This document shows, in pieces, positions 43,948-54,624 of a stretch of 64,000 nucleotides of DNA. The DNA is from Carboxylicivirga sp. M1479 (GTDB lineage Bacteria > Bacteroidota > Bacteroidia > Bacteroidales > Marinilabiliaceae), in NCBI RefSeq assembly GCF_007097485.1, contig NZ_VKDE01000006.1:62001-126000 (forward strand). The letters are read 5' to 3'. Numbering within the stretch: the first letter of the stretch is position 1; each line of letters begins with the position of its first letter. The notes beneath the pieces are model-generated. The model did no database searches, had not been told where the DNA came from, and saw only the letters and a program-made list of their open reading frames with translations. Position numbers and translations under genes: made by a program.

Positions 43948-44919
43948 ATGAAAAATATTGGTGTCATTTACGGTGGTTATTCATCCGAAATAATTGTATC
44001 AGAAAAGAGTAAAGAAGGCGTTATGTCCTTTATCGATGAAACCAGATACAACCGTTATCCCATACTAATAAGCCACGACAAGTGGTGCGCTGTAATTGAC
44101 AACCAGGAGTTCCCTATTGATAAAAATGATTTTTCATTTACCAAGGATGACAAGAAGGTAAAGATTGATTTTGCCTACATTACCATACACGGTACACCAG
44201 GAGAAGATGGCTTATTGCAAGGCTATTTAAGCATGCTTAACATCCCTCACAGTACCTGTGATGTGCAAGCTGCGTCAATCAGCTTTAATAAATTTGCCTG
44301 TAATACCTATCTAAAAGGTTTTGGCGTGGCCGTGGCCGACTCAGTATTGGTTCGAAAAGGCAATAGCTACAATGATAAAGACATTGTTGAGCAACTAGGA
44401 TTGCCTTGTTTTGTTAAACCCAATGCAGGCGGTTCAAGCTTTGGCATTTCAAAGGTAAAAGAGGCCAGCCAGCTCAAATCAGCCATAGAAAAAGCATTTA
44501 CCGAAAGTGATGAAGTAATAATTGAACAGTTTATTGGCGGCACCGAAGTAACCTGTGGCTTGTATAAAACTAAGGGCAAACAAGAGGTGTTTCCAGTAAC
44601 AGAAGTGGTAAGTAAAAACGAGTTCTTCGATTTTGAAGCCAAATACACGGCCAGCAAAGTAGAGGAAATAACACCTGCTCGAATTGAGGACGCCGCAAGA
44701 GACCGCATCCAATCCATTTCATCACTCATTTACGACATACTGGGCTGCAAGGGCATTGTGCGCATCGACTACATCATCAGCAATAACAAAATCTTTTTGC
44801 TGGAGGTAAATACAACACCAGGAATGACGGTGACCAGCTTTATCCCTCAGCAGATTGAAGCTGCCGGGCTTAATATCAAAAATGTATTTTCAGAAATTAT
44901 TGAAAACGAGTTGAATTAA
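43948..44919 (+). CDS. ddl: D-alanine--D-alanine ligase
   Basis: This 323-residue ATP-grasp ligase makes the D-Ala-D-Ala dipeptide of peptidoglycan. It shows the N-terminal IGVIYGGYSSE, HGTPGEDGLLQGYLSML, CFVKPNAGGSSFGISKV, EVTCGLY, ARIEDAARD and the C-terminal EVNTTPGMTVTSFIPQQ. Its stop codon abuts the stop of the convergent giant-protein gene with no bases between them and no hairpin, so transcripts from the two sides may overlap. Confidence 0.94.
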   Translation: MKNIGVIYGGYSSEIIVSEKSKEGVMSFIDETRYNRYPILISHDKWCAVIDNQEFPIDKNDFSFTKDDKKVKIDFAYITIHGTPGEDGLLQGYLSMLNIPHSTCDVQAASISFNKFACNTYLKGFGVAVADSVLVRKGNSYNDKDIVEQLGLPCFVKPNAGGSSFGISKVKEASQLKSAIEKAFTESDEVIIEQFIGGTEVTCGLYKTKGKQEVFPVTEVVSKNEFFDFEAKYTASKVEEITPARIEDAARDRIQSISSLIYDILGCKGIVRIDYIISNNKIFLLEVNTTPGMTVTSFIPQQIEAAGLNIKNVFSEIIENELN

Positions 44920-47900
44920 TCAACCAGATATAGTCATCTCAGTTTTATTCACATTAAATACATCAGCATAAATGAGGCGGTCGGTTTGCTCCGACTGCTC
45001 CAATCGATTCTGATACTCAGCAGGCAATCCGGCTATTCGACTAGGCCCTCTTTCATATTCCTCAATAATAATCTGATAAGCATCCTTCTTATACTTGCTT
45101 GGTAGTTTAAATTCTTTGCTTATTAAGTAACGGTTATTACTCACATATTTGGGCGATATACGAATAAGCAATGTCTCTTCTTGCAAATTCTTATCAACAT
45201 TACCATCGTTAACAGTTCCATAAATTGGTCGCGAATATTTCGTATCCTGAAAACTAATCTTCAAAAAATTGTAGTTTCCATACTTGACGTACTTTTCGTC
45301 ATATATAGTTCCTTCTATCGTAATTGTTAATTTATGATGTACATCCGCTTTATCAAAACGTATGGTTGATTGTCTTTCGGGAACCAACTGATTAAAATTA
45401 GCACTTACAACAGGTGACAAACACACATCCTGGTCTTCCTTTCTAACAGAATAAGGCTGATAGCGTGCCAATACCAACTTAACGAACGGGAAATACATAC
45501 TCTGCGGATTGATACGAATATCAGCAAACCACAGCTGCCGCTCATCATCAAACAGCACCGGATAAGCCACTACTTTGGCACGCTTGCTTTTATCTGGATA
45601 TTGCAAACTCTCATCTATCACCGGATTCATATAAAAATCTTCCAGTTTAGGAGAATGCGCCTGTGGTTGCACAGAATACAACAAGGGATCCATGCCCCAG
45701 CTGGTATAATCAGTATCGTACCCAGGCGATTTACTCACAAAATTGGTTGGATTATATCCTTTTTCAGGCAAGACAACACCTAACATCTCATCGTCGCCTG
45801 ATGAGTACCATGGACGCTTAATAAATATCCGTAAGCCTCCTCCCATGCGCTGATGACGCATAGCTGTCTCATTCTGTGTTTTTCGCCATTCAAATGTTGG
45901 AATGATATAATCTATCTCCGGTGCCTTTGGGCGTGCCGAACTCGGAATACTCACTTTTTCTTTCCATTCACTCACTCGGCCAGTTTTCAATTCAGGATTG
46001 GCAGCGAGTATTTTATCAAAGTACTCATCGTATCGTGAGGCGGCCAACAGACGATAATCAACCCAGCGGTGCCGTGTATCACCAAACTGATGCTTCAAAG
46101 GCGCCAGGCGAAGATTAATGCGTTTAAAGAAGTTGAATTTATATTCTTCCACATCAAATTTGACCCGATTAACCAGGTTGTCAACCGCCTTAACCTTTTC
46201 AGATTGAAGCTTCTGATAAGAAGAGTTCTGAGCCTGATAGTCCTTGTTAATGCGTTTGGCCTTAGGCTGTGGCTCTACTTCAAACTCAGACATACTTCTC
46301 ACTGCAAATACCTTCATTGGCTGTTCTTGTATGTTTTGAACAGGCGCCACCTGTAGTTTTTCAGGTTCAGGAACAGTACCTCGTGTAACCACATCGTCGT
46401 GGTAATTTATTATTGTATCCGGAATACTATTGCTTCCCTCCCGCTCTTTGATAGACACAGAAATACCATCATCCCATTGCTCTTTCCAGCGAGCCTGCAA
46501 TTCGACCTTTTCAGTACTCTCACCATGAATATCAAAGCGAATATTAATATCTGCATGATTGGTGGCAAAATCACGATTAGGCAATAAGTCCTCTATCACA
46601 GGTACATCAACAGGCTGCTGCACGGCATGCACCAATTCCATATCTCGCGAAGGACTCACCATCCAGTGGCGCCCCGAAAAGGCCAATTCTTTCGCCTCTT
46701 GAATATCACCTTCCTCCTGCGCCAACTGCCAGATAGCCGATAGTTCTTTCAAATCACTTTCGCGCCAAAACGTACTGAAACGAATTCGTGTACGTATACC
46801 CTTTGGCAGATAAAAAGTCAATTGTTTATCCGAGGCATTCCATTGTGCATTGTACTCCCCTTCTTCCAATTGAATGCGGATATATCCACTTTTGTACCAA
46901 TCTTCAGGTATCTCAATCGCATTCGTTTTATCAGGTTTAATTTCATCTTTTGAAAAGAAACTAAATAAACGAGGTTCAAACTCCTGGGTGTGGGTATTTT
47001 CACAATCATCGGCTAAAAACAAGGCAACACCGGCCGCCATTGGGTCAGGTAAATAAATAATCTCCACATCAGAAGGTTGATAGACCTTTTCTTTATTCTT
47101 CTCGTCCTGCTGATACAAACCTTCATGCTCCGTAATAATCTTATATATTTCTTTTGCTTTTTGCGCATCACCAAAGGCCTTTTCGAACATGCCATGACTC
47201 TCGGCCATTTGCTGACTATTCTTAGGTGGCAATAAATACCTCAGCGAATAAGCATCCTTCGGCTGATTATCAACTATAAAATTAGCTTCATAAGCTTCTG
47301 TCGACTGATCGAAATTGGAGCGAATCACCATACTCTCCAAAAACTCACCATCTTTTAATTGATTACCAACCAACACAATTGGACTCACCAAAGGTTCGTA
47401 ACGCAGGTATTTGATATTCGTTCTTTCTGATGAAGCTTTGTCACTTGTCTTTACTTCATGACTCACGCTGTTTCCTGCTAAATCTACCGTTCTGATGCGT
47501 AAGCGATAGGACCTTCCAAATCGCAGCATAGGCAAAGTACCTGCTACAGTTTTTGATTCGGCATGAATACGGAAATCCAGTTCACTATCATAAGCATACT
47601 TTATATTTTCAAGTGACTTTGATTTATGTACAAAATCCTTCTTTTCAGTCTCACCGTCCTGCAACTCATAATCGTCAGATTCATTGATGGCGTATCCGGG
47701 CTTGCGCACCGACAGGCTCCACCCTTCCCAGCGCGCCATGGTTTCAGATACAAACACATCATCAGGATCATCGGGATCTTCAGTCAGCCCCAACTGTATG
47801 AATCCTTCATCAGGAATAATGCCCTCAATCGGGTGAGGGGTATTGCTCTCGTCGTACCATTGATACATATCCTGTCGCCAGTGCAATGAATGCCAGCTAT

Positions 47901-49290
47901 CCGGTTCCTCCTCATAGGCTATATCCATTCGGTAGCCCTGCACCACATCATCAGAATACAAGGCCTTACTTGGCAATTTTAGCTTAAACGATTTTAATTC
48001 TAACTGCGATTTATTGGATTTAATAGTCTTTAAATCAAAGGACTTCACTTTCACATCCTTAAACTCATTCTTTAGCTCTACATTTCTTTCTATCCGCCTA
48101 AATAAATGTTCTGCCATACCGTTCTTGGTTATGGCAATACCGGCAGATCGCACATAAGGCAAGCCTTCTTCTTGCGGCGGCTCCACCTCATCAAGAATCT
48201 CCTGACGCACTACTTTACTGCGCGATATTTCACTTTTGACTTCATAGAAACGTGCAATCTCCTGAACCTTACTTTCGGTCATGTTATTTGTTTTTAAGGC
48301 AGCTCCGTCAGCATCAATCTGCACCACCTCAAATTCATTGGTATTCACTTTTACAAAACCCTGATTAAAAAGGGAATCTGCTTTATCACGTGTAAAAAAG
48401 CCATCATCCGTAATCTCATAAGCCGTATTTGGTATGGACAAAGCATAATCATCACTCAACTCCAGGTTTTGTGGCACAAGACTGATGGTGCCTTTTTTCG
48501 ACAGCTTATCATCATATGGGATGCTAAAATCCAACACAAAGCCCATTTTTCGCATGATCTGCGGATAACTATTGATGGTTGCAACCACATCGTGAAACTC
48601 AAAGCTTGGTTTCTCTAACTGTATCTTAGGCGTCGTTTTTATGGCTTTATCCACCTTATGAAACTGTCGCAACTCCGCAAAGTCACTTTTGGGATTCATA
48701 TCTTTTTCAAAGCTCTTAAACCTGTTGCTTCTGACTTTTTGGCGAATCTGCACATCCTCATCCTGCTGGCGCATCATAATAGGTGCCGTCGAAGCCTTGC
48801 GCGTTTTATTTTGCGAAACACGCTTGACCTCATCACCTTGCAGTTTATATTGACTAATAGCACCTAATTGTGACTCATCCACAAAGCGTTCTGGCTTTAT
48901 CTTTCGTGATGGATTAACAACAGCCTCCTCCTTAACTGTTTTAAGTATAAAATCCTGCACGTGCTTCACAGGGAAAGAATAGATACGCTTTTGAACGAGC
49001 GCTTCATCATCCTTAAAATCATCTACCTTAATATCAGCATGTAATAAGCGCTGAAAGAGTTCAGAATTAATCTGATTCTTATCCAGCTGAGCTTCCAACA
49101 AGGTGCCATCGTCCATTCGCAATCCAAAGTCAGCATTTAAAACTTTATCGGGCCAGGTCATTATATCCGGAAACGAAGCAAGCGTGGTATCACTAGGTGT
49201 ATTCAGCTTCACCGAAACAAAAACAGACAGCTTAAGAACATCATTGTTCAAATCGTGTTCGTGTGGTAATGTGGTTAGTATAATTTCCAT
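44920..49290 (-). CDS. Giant protein of unknown function, second gene of the two-gene locus (1,456 aa)
   Basis: A 1,456-residue, largely beta-rich, acidic protein with no signal peptide or membrane segment. I prefer the ATG at 49290 to a TTG at 49305, leaving 21 bases to the upstream stop. Recognisable blocks include ARWEGWSLSVRKPGYA (about residue 530), MLRFGRSYRLRIRTVDLAGNS (about 600), YLRYEPLVSPIVL, and LLPPKNSQQMAESHGMFEKA (about 700). The RIRTVDLAGNS block looks like a fibronectin/Ig-like strand pair. From memory, similar blocks occur in long uncharacterised proteins of other phyla, but I could not check. It is co-transcribed with the Tat-exported giant upstream and is probably its partner. 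Confidence 0.6.
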   Translation of the reverse strand: MEIILTTLPHEHDLNNDVLKLSVFVSVKLNTPSDTTLASFPDIMTWPDKVLNADFGLRMDDGTLLEAQLDKNQINSELFQRLLHADIKVDDFKDDEALVQKRIYSFPVKHVQDFILKTVKEEAVVNPSRKIKPERFVDESQLGAISQYKLQGDEVKRVSQNKTRKASTAPIMMRQQDEDVQIRQKVRSNRFKSFEKDMNPKSDFAELRQFHKVDKAIKTTPKIQLEKPSFEFHDVVATINSYPQIMRKMGFVLDFSIPYDDKLSKKGTISLVPQNLELSDDYALSIPNTAYEITDDGFFTRDKADSLFNQGFVKVNTNEFEVVQIDADGAALKTNNMTESKVQEIARFYEVKSEISRSKVVRQEILDEVEPPQEEGLPYVRSAGIAITKNGMAEHLFRRIERNVELKNEFKDVKVKSFDLKTIKSNKSQLELKSFKLKLPSKALYSDDVVQGYRMDIAYEEEPDSWHSLHWRQDMYQWYDESNTPHPIEGIIPDEGFIQLGLTEDPDDPDDVFVSETMARWEGWSLSVRKPGYAINESDDYELQDGETEKKDFVHKSKSLENIKYAYDSELDFRIHAESKTVAGTLPMLRFGRSYRLRIRTVDLAGNSVSHEVKTSDKASSERTNIKYLRYEPLVSPIVLVGNQLKDGEFLESMVIRSNFDQSTEAYEANFIVDNQPKDAYSLRYLLPPKNSQQMAESHGMFEKAFGDAQKAKEIYKIITEHEGLYQQDEKNKEKVYQPSDVEIIYLPDPMAAGVALFLADDCENTHTQEFEPRLFSFFSKDEIKPDKTNAIEIPEDWYKSGYIRIQLEEGEYNAQWNASDKQLTFYLPKGIRTRIRFSTFWRESDLKELSAIWQLAQEEGDIQEAKELAFSGRHWMVSPSRDMELVHAVQQPVDVPVIEDLLPNRDFATNHADINIRFDIHGESTEKVELQARWKEQWDDGISVSIKEREGSNSIPDTIINYHDDVVTRGTVPEPEKLQVAPVQNIQEQPMKVFAVRSMSEFEVEPQPKAKRINKDYQAQNSSYQKLQSEKVKAVDNLVNRVKFDVEEYKFNFFKRINLRLAPLKHQFGDTRHRWVDYRLLAASRYDEYFDKILAANPELKTGRVSEWKEKVSIPSSARPKAPEIDYIIPTFEWRKTQNETAMRHQRMGGGLRIFIKRPWYSSGDDEMLGVVLPEKGYNPTNFVSKSPGYDTDYTSWGMDPLLYSVQPQAHSPKLEDFYMNPVIDESLQYPDKSKRAKVVAYPVLFDDERQLWFADIRINPQSMYFPFVKLVLARYQPYSVRKEDQDVCLSPVVSANFNQLVPERQSTIRFDKADVHHKLTITIEGTIYDEKYVKYGNYNFLKISFQDTKYSRPIYGTVNDGNVDKNLQEETLLIRISPKYVSNNRYLISKEFKLPSKYKKDAYQIIIEEYERGPSRIAGLPAEYQNRLEQSEQTDRLIYADVFNVNKTEMTISG

Positions 49291-49311
49291 ATCAATGTGC
49301 TTCAATTGTTA

Positions 49312-52300
49312 TTACCCAGCAAATGCCATACAGTATTCCTGCCAGTCATCTTCATCAATCATTTCAATAAACTTAGGATCGGCATCTGCCCCTTTCAACT
49401 CACGACGCACCGTTACCGAAACCGTTTTACTAAAGAACAACACCTCCACTTTCACTTTGATGGTGGCCACACCTTCTAGCTTTTGCACTTTACCTTCTGA
49501 AAAGACAGCAATAAAAGCTAAATAGAACTCCATGGAGATGGATATAATTCCTAAAATAGATAAGTGTCCATTGATGCGTATGTAACCAATAATAGTTGAT
49601 GAGCCAATCTCTTCCACCACATCGCCATCAGGCGTAGGTAATACTTTCTCAATAATTTCAAACTTATAATAAATGCCACCCATGACCGATACTCCACCTG
49701 ATGCCACTCCCACGTTCAAGGAGATAGCGGCTCCAAATTCCAAAGCTGCTTCAATGGACTTAAGGCCTTTTAACGTGGTGATCATCATGAAGTAACCACC
49801 GCCACCAAAACAAGAGATGGTCAGCATAAATGGGTTCTCACGCTTGCAGAAGTTAAAGCCCATTTCCAATGGCGCACCGGTAAACGGCAAGGTAACGTGG
49901 GCTCCCAAACTAATGTTGCTAATCATGCATATCCCCACCTCCACATTAGGTATACCAATGGTAAAACCGGCCGTAACCTGCGTAGGCTGTAGCTTGATGT
50001 AAGGGCCATCATCAGAGAATCCAGTGCTTGGAATAATGTTCTGCAGGTTATTCACAAAACTCAATGCTCCCTTAAACTGAATAGGATTATCTGCATCAAT
50101 ATCCACCTTCACATTTGTTTTCTGCGCATTACCAGTTTTAAACTCCATAAAATTAAAGTTAACCGCTAGCAATGGCACCAGATCAATCCCAAACTTCTCA
50201 AAGCGAGCTGATCCGGTGAAAGAAGCCTCTTTAGAGCCATCAAATGGTTTTTCCAGCGATGTGGTAATGGTTAATGCTTTAGTCGGGTCATCCACCCGTA
50301 CATGCAGAATATCGTCAATAACCTTAATCGGGTTGGACTTAAACTCAGGCTGCCATTTATATTCGGCATAGAAAGCCTCAGCCGTCACAAAGGTTTTAAA
50401 GTTTGGTATTTTAGGAATGTTGCCATTGAGCATATCCAAGAGCTCATCCGTTTTATCCTTTATGTTTTGTTTAAGAACGTTAATCTGCTCACTTAAGTCT
50501 TCCTGCAATTCCCTGGCCTGATTCTCCAGATAAAGAATCTCCGTCTTGATATCCTCTATCTCGTGCTTAGTTTGCTTAGTCGCATTTTTAATACCATCAA
50601 AAGCATCGGCCAGATTCATGTCTCCCAGCAGTAAATCAAATATCTTAATAACGCCAAATATCTTCGCCACAGGAAAATCTTCCAAAGCCTTGAAGAAGTC
50701 ATCCGGATTAAATGCCAGAGCTTTACTATCCGTTAACTCGCCACCCACTGGCCCCTGCAACTTACTCAAGGCCGAAATACCCATATTGGGCGACATGAAG
50801 CCACCTGCTTTGTCGGAACCATTGGAAAAGTCCACCACCGCATCTTTCACCGAGGCAAAAACAGTTCCTTCATTGTTATCATCTTCCAACTGTATGGCAG
50901 CTGCCTGGCGTACCCCAGTCATCTCATTCAACTGTTTGATAAATACTTTGGCCTCTTGAATGATGGGATGAAACTTTATATCAGCCTCTCCGCTGGCAGG
51001 ATATACCTCAGCACCAAAATGAATAGTCTTAGTTTCAAAGGAGGTATCACCATCCAACATACTTTCGGCATAGGCTATGTCCTGCTCATTCAAATTCATG
51101 TTATTATACAATTCATTGGGATTGTATTTTTCAATGATCTGCTGAACCAGATTACTCTTTCGAGCTACTTTGTTTTCCAAAAACACCAGCGGCATACGCA
51201 AAGCATGCTCAAGACCTTCCTTATCGGTAACGACTAAATCAAATGGAAAGCCTTTTTTATTAACATTGATGTAAAAGTTATAAGATGTATTGCCACCGCT
51301 GCCAAACTTCTTGGTCTGGCCCGTTAGCGACATCACTTTCATCTCATTGCCACCCGAAGGCACATTAATAATAGGCTCTTCCAGCGGATTATCGATATTG
51401 GGCGTTTGAGTGGTATTAATCTGCACCGCCTGAAAAGCAAAGGGGATAAATTGACTATTCGGATTGTTACGCGCATAAACAACTTCCTTCTCCAACACAA
51501 CAATATACATACGCTGGCGATTAACGGCCGCTTTTGTCTCTTTGTGAAACTTACGCTCCGTTACCTTCACCAAAGCCGCCCGGTGTCCGAATGGAAACAG
51601 GTAACCCTCACGAACAACCTTCACATAATGGTCGCGCCCCAATGTTGCCAGGTGCTCCCACTCAATAATGTTCAACTCCGTATCCGCCGGCAAAGGCACA
51701 TCAAAAAAGGAATGCCAATCGAGGTAAGCACCCAGTGATGTGAGCATCAGATTTTTCACCTCCACCGCTTTAGGGTAATACTGAGGTATGGAATAGTTGG
51801 AGGTGGTATGCACCAGCACATGACGGTCGTTACCATCCAGAGAAGCCATAAAAGGCTTACCCAATGGTGGCAATATTTTATAATCGGCATTGGCTTCATC
51901 GGCCCACAAAGCCCTTATGGTTTTAAAAGCCGATAATTCACGTGTAGTCTTGCCGTTTTTCAACTTAACACCCAATATCGTATGCCACAGCTCAGCTACC
52001 TCGCCTTTATTAGTACTTAAATTATCAGCCGCTAAATTGAAATTAGCCGGCCCCTTACCTATTAGTTTCGATACTTCCTGATGCTCGCGCAGCTGTAATA
52101 CTTTTTTATGGATAAAATCACTGACCTGATTAGGCGATATATACATTAGGGTAGGTGCCTCGATGGAGGTGTCAGTTGGCGGCACAGGCTCTACATTCAG
52201 GTTAATCTTTTTTACCGCATGAATATTAAACCCGGGCTTAATGGTTTGAACCTTGTCCGATGCTAGTAATCTGCCCAACTGTCCATCATCGTACAATGTT

Positions 52301-54054
52301 GGTTTTACACTTTTATTGCGCGAGTGTGAATACAGCTTAATGGCATAATCTTTCGATTCTTTATCGAGGTATTCACGTTTTTTTGTTGGCACATCAGCCT
52401 TAGTAGTATTGTAGTTGGTTCGCCCCAGCTGCTTCTTTTGAGGTATTTTAATCCATGCACGTGGATTAACACGTAGCTTTAGATTTTTCCAACTCAAGAG
52501 ATGCTCAATAGACAAGGGTATGCCTTTACTTTTGGCAGGTAATTCGTATACCAAGCGACTTTTACGAGCACGCAAATGTTTGGCTGGCAAAGTAACGCTA
52601 TCGGAACTGCTGACACCCGGTATTTTGTTCGACTCAAAAAAGGCCTCTTCCAAGGTATGCTGCGAAGTAAAGGAGATAATGACCAGGCCTTTCTTATTCG
52701 AATTTGTTAACTCAGCAAAGGAGATGGCTCCCTGTCGCACCATTGAGAAGTTGTGCAATTCAAACTCTAATATCAACATGTCCTCAGGCCGAAGTATTCT
52801 AAATCGAAGTGCTTTCTTAGGTTTAAAAACTACTTTATCTTGCGCCACCACTAATTGACTAGTAGTCGTTTTTTTCTTCTTAACTGGTTCCTGTGGCTGT
52901 ATATCAATTAAGTCAGTTTCTTTGTTTGCACTTAAAACCGTGGCCCCACCAATGAGAGGCTGAAAATCTACTAATTGAGGCTGAAAACGTTCACTATCGA
53001 TACCTTGTAAACTCCCATAATATTCATAATCTGGCAAATCGGATGCATGATTTAAACGAAAAGAACCCAGATCACTTGGCAACCAACAATCAACAACACT
53101 CGCTGTCAGGTAAACCTGAGGCTCCTGATGCAAGTAATACTCAGTAAAAAGGAATGCTTTGGCAAAGGCCCTATCCATTTTGCCAATACGGTGATTGATG
53201 CGCCCTTCAGAATCATTGGTCCACATTACCAGCTCGTCTGAGAGCTGTAAATTAACATCAGGCAAGTGCGAACCGGCCTGCGCCAGGTGATGCGATGGCA
53301 AATGAATATTTACAAAACGGTACCATTCATCAAACTCTTCGAATTGAATATAGGTGCTTTCCAATGATCGCACCTTCAAAAATGAATCATCTTCAATAGC
53401 CGGACTTATACACATTGAACCAGTAAGGTATCGCCCACTTACATTTTTGAAAACAATGGATTGAGGCGACACAATGCTCATCTTCCAATCAGCGTTCAGA
53501 GTACAAGAGGAGCTAGTTTCAATTGAAATATTTGCTACTTGCTTATTAACAATGAGTAATGGCTGAATGCGTCCTTTTAGTTCTACACCACCGTCTAGCC
53601 AGGCTATAAAATCAACTTCCTGAGAAATGTTTAAGTCAGGTATTTCAATGCTACAGCGCCACTCCCCTCTGAGTAAGAATACACGTGCCTTGAGTGAAAA
53701 ACGAATATTAGTGTGGTGATACTTCAGGTTGTTGGCATGGATCAGATATTGCTCTTTGGTCTTCTCCAACCTAAGCTGATAACCATCGGAAAATACCTTA
53801 TCAGAAACTTCCCAAACAGTTTTACCATTGCGCACTACAGATAACTTATTCTTACGCTTTGTGATGACGAAGGGCTTGCGCGATAAGGCGAAGGCCGACT
53901 CTATCAAGGGGCTCCATGCGATGGCACCAAAGCCTATTATCTTTAGAAATGAGCGCCTTGATGATGACTGATCGCTCACTTGCTGATGCGTAACTTGCTT
54001 ACGACATGCTTTTACTTTTAAATACCTCAAACCCATAACATCCACATTTGGCAT
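49312..54054 (-). CDS. Giant Tat-exported protein of unknown function, first gene of the two-gene locus (1,580 aa)
   Basis: A 1,580-residue protein with a perfect twin-arginine signal: SRRSFLK at residues 32-38, a hydrophobic stretch and an AFA cleavage site near 56. It should therefore be exported folded or with a bound partner. The body is beta-rich. Around residues 805-840 is a conserved-looking block (GRDHYVKVV..GYLFPFGHRAALVKVTERKF). A coiled coil lies at about 1180-1240. The last ~300 residues are glycine-rich amphipathic strands (e.g. FGGGGYFMMITTLKG), somewhat like DUF6603 proteins or a surface-lying beta sheet; that likeness is weak. The following giant gene is 21 bases away. Function unknown. 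Confidence 0.65.
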   Translation of the reverse strand: MPNVDVMGLRYLKVKACRKQVTHQQVSDQSSSRRSFLKIIGFGAIAWSPLIESAFALSRKPFVITKRKNKLSVVRNGKTVWEVSDKVFSDGYQLRLEKTKEQYLIHANNLKYHHTNIRFSLKARVFLLRGEWRCSIEIPDLNISQEVDFIAWLDGGVELKGRIQPLLIVNKQVANISIETSSSCTLNADWKMSIVSPQSIVFKNVSGRYLTGSMCISPAIEDDSFLKVRSLESTYIQFEEFDEWYRFVNIHLPSHHLAQAGSHLPDVNLQLSDELVMWTNDSEGRINHRIGKMDRAFAKAFLFTEYYLHQEPQVYLTASVVDCWLPSDLGSFRLNHASDLPDYEYYGSLQGIDSERFQPQLVDFQPLIGGATVLSANKETDLIDIQPQEPVKKKKTTTSQLVVAQDKVVFKPKKALRFRILRPEDMLILEFELHNFSMVRQGAISFAELTNSNKKGLVIISFTSQHTLEEAFFESNKIPGVSSSDSVTLPAKHLRARKSRLVYELPAKSKGIPLSIEHLLSWKNLKLRVNPRAWIKIPQKKQLGRTNYNTTKADVPTKKREYLDKESKDYAIKLYSHSRNKSVKPTLYDDGQLGRLLASDKVQTIKPGFNIHAVKKINLNVEPVPPTDTSIEAPTLMYISPNQVSDFIHKKVLQLREHQEVSKLIGKGPANFNLAADNLSTNKGEVAELWHTILGVKLKNGKTTRELSAFKTIRALWADEANADYKILPPLGKPFMASLDGNDRHVLVHTTSNYSIPQYYPKAVEVKNLMLTSLGAYLDWHSFFDVPLPADTELNIIEWEHLATLGRDHYVKVVREGYLFPFGHRAALVKVTERKFHKETKAAVNRQRMYIVVLEKEVVYARNNPNSQFIPFAFQAVQINTTQTPNIDNPLEEPIINVPSGGNEMKVMSLTGQTKKFGSGGNTSYNFYINVNKKGFPFDLVVTDKEGLEHALRMPLVFLENKVARKSNLVQQIIEKYNPNELYNNMNLNEQDIAYAESMLDGDTSFETKTIHFGAEVYPASGEADIKFHPIIQEAKVFIKQLNEMTGVRQAAAIQLEDDNNEGTVFASVKDAVVDFSNGSDKAGGFMSPNMGISALSKLQGPVGGELTDSKALAFNPDDFFKALEDFPVAKIFGVIKIFDLLLGDMNLADAFDGIKNATKQTKHEIEDIKTEILYLENQARELQEDLSEQINVLKQNIKDKTDELLDMLNGNIPKIPNFKTFVTAEAFYAEYKWQPEFKSNPIKVIDDILHVRVDDPTKALTITTSLEKPFDGSKEASFTGSARFEKFGIDLVPLLAVNFNFMEFKTGNAQKTNVKVDIDADNPIQFKGALSFVNNLQNIIPSTGFSDDGPYIKLQPTQVTAGFTIGIPNVEVGICMISNISLGAHVTLPFTGAPLEMGFNFCKRENPFMLTISCFGGGGYFMMITTLKGLKSIEAALEFGAAISLNVGVASGGVSVMGGIYYKFEIIEKVLPTPDGDVVEEIGSSTIIGYIRINGHLSILGIISISMEFYLAFIAVFSEGKVQKLEGVATIKVKVEVLFFSKTVSVTVRRELKGADADPKFIEMIDEDDWQEYCMAFAG

Positions 54055-54572
54055 TTAAGGCAAGACCAGGTTGATGAGGTAAGTTACGAGATAATTGAAT
54101 GAAAGGGAAGAGAGAACTTAATAAAAGAGTAGTTAATCTTTTATTAGACAAATAAGGACATCTACAGCTCATATTGATGGGTCCCCCAAAAAAAACGCTC
54201 CCGCACGAATCCTTTCGTGTGGTACATTGCGCTAGCAAGTGAAAGCTCAACTATGACTAGGTGTGACCTCTTTCATATTTGAGTATTGCGCCGCAATTAT
54301 AAGTTTTGCAATCCTAAGCAGTTTACTTGTGAATTATACCAATATATTTTGAAATGAGACTTAAATTGTTTGAGCCAATATGGATTATAGTGGGTAAAAT
54401 TATATTGTAGTACAACAAACACATCGGCCTTGGCTGGTAAGCCATAAAAATAGGTTGATAATAACGGTTAAGAATCGTTTCTGTTTGAGCGTAGCGAGTT
54501 TTAACGATTTCAGTTATTCAACCGTAGTTTTATGAGCGTAACCAGGCGTAGCCAAAGATTTTTTTGCTTGCG

Positions 54573-54624
54573 TTTTTTCATCTTTGAAAAAATGAAGTCG
54601 GGGTTTGGGGTGGACAACCCCATC
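54573..54624. repeat. Hairpin TTTTTTCA/TGAAAAAA plus GGGGTTTGGGGTGG inverted stretch
   Basis: An 8-bp perfect stem with a 4-nt loop (54573-54592) is followed by GGGGTTTGGGGTGGACAACC and CC, whose ends can pair (GGGGTT/AACCCC). A longer AT-rich tract upstream (54470-54570) has the look of a conserved intergenic element rather than a decayed gene. Confidence 0.45.
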
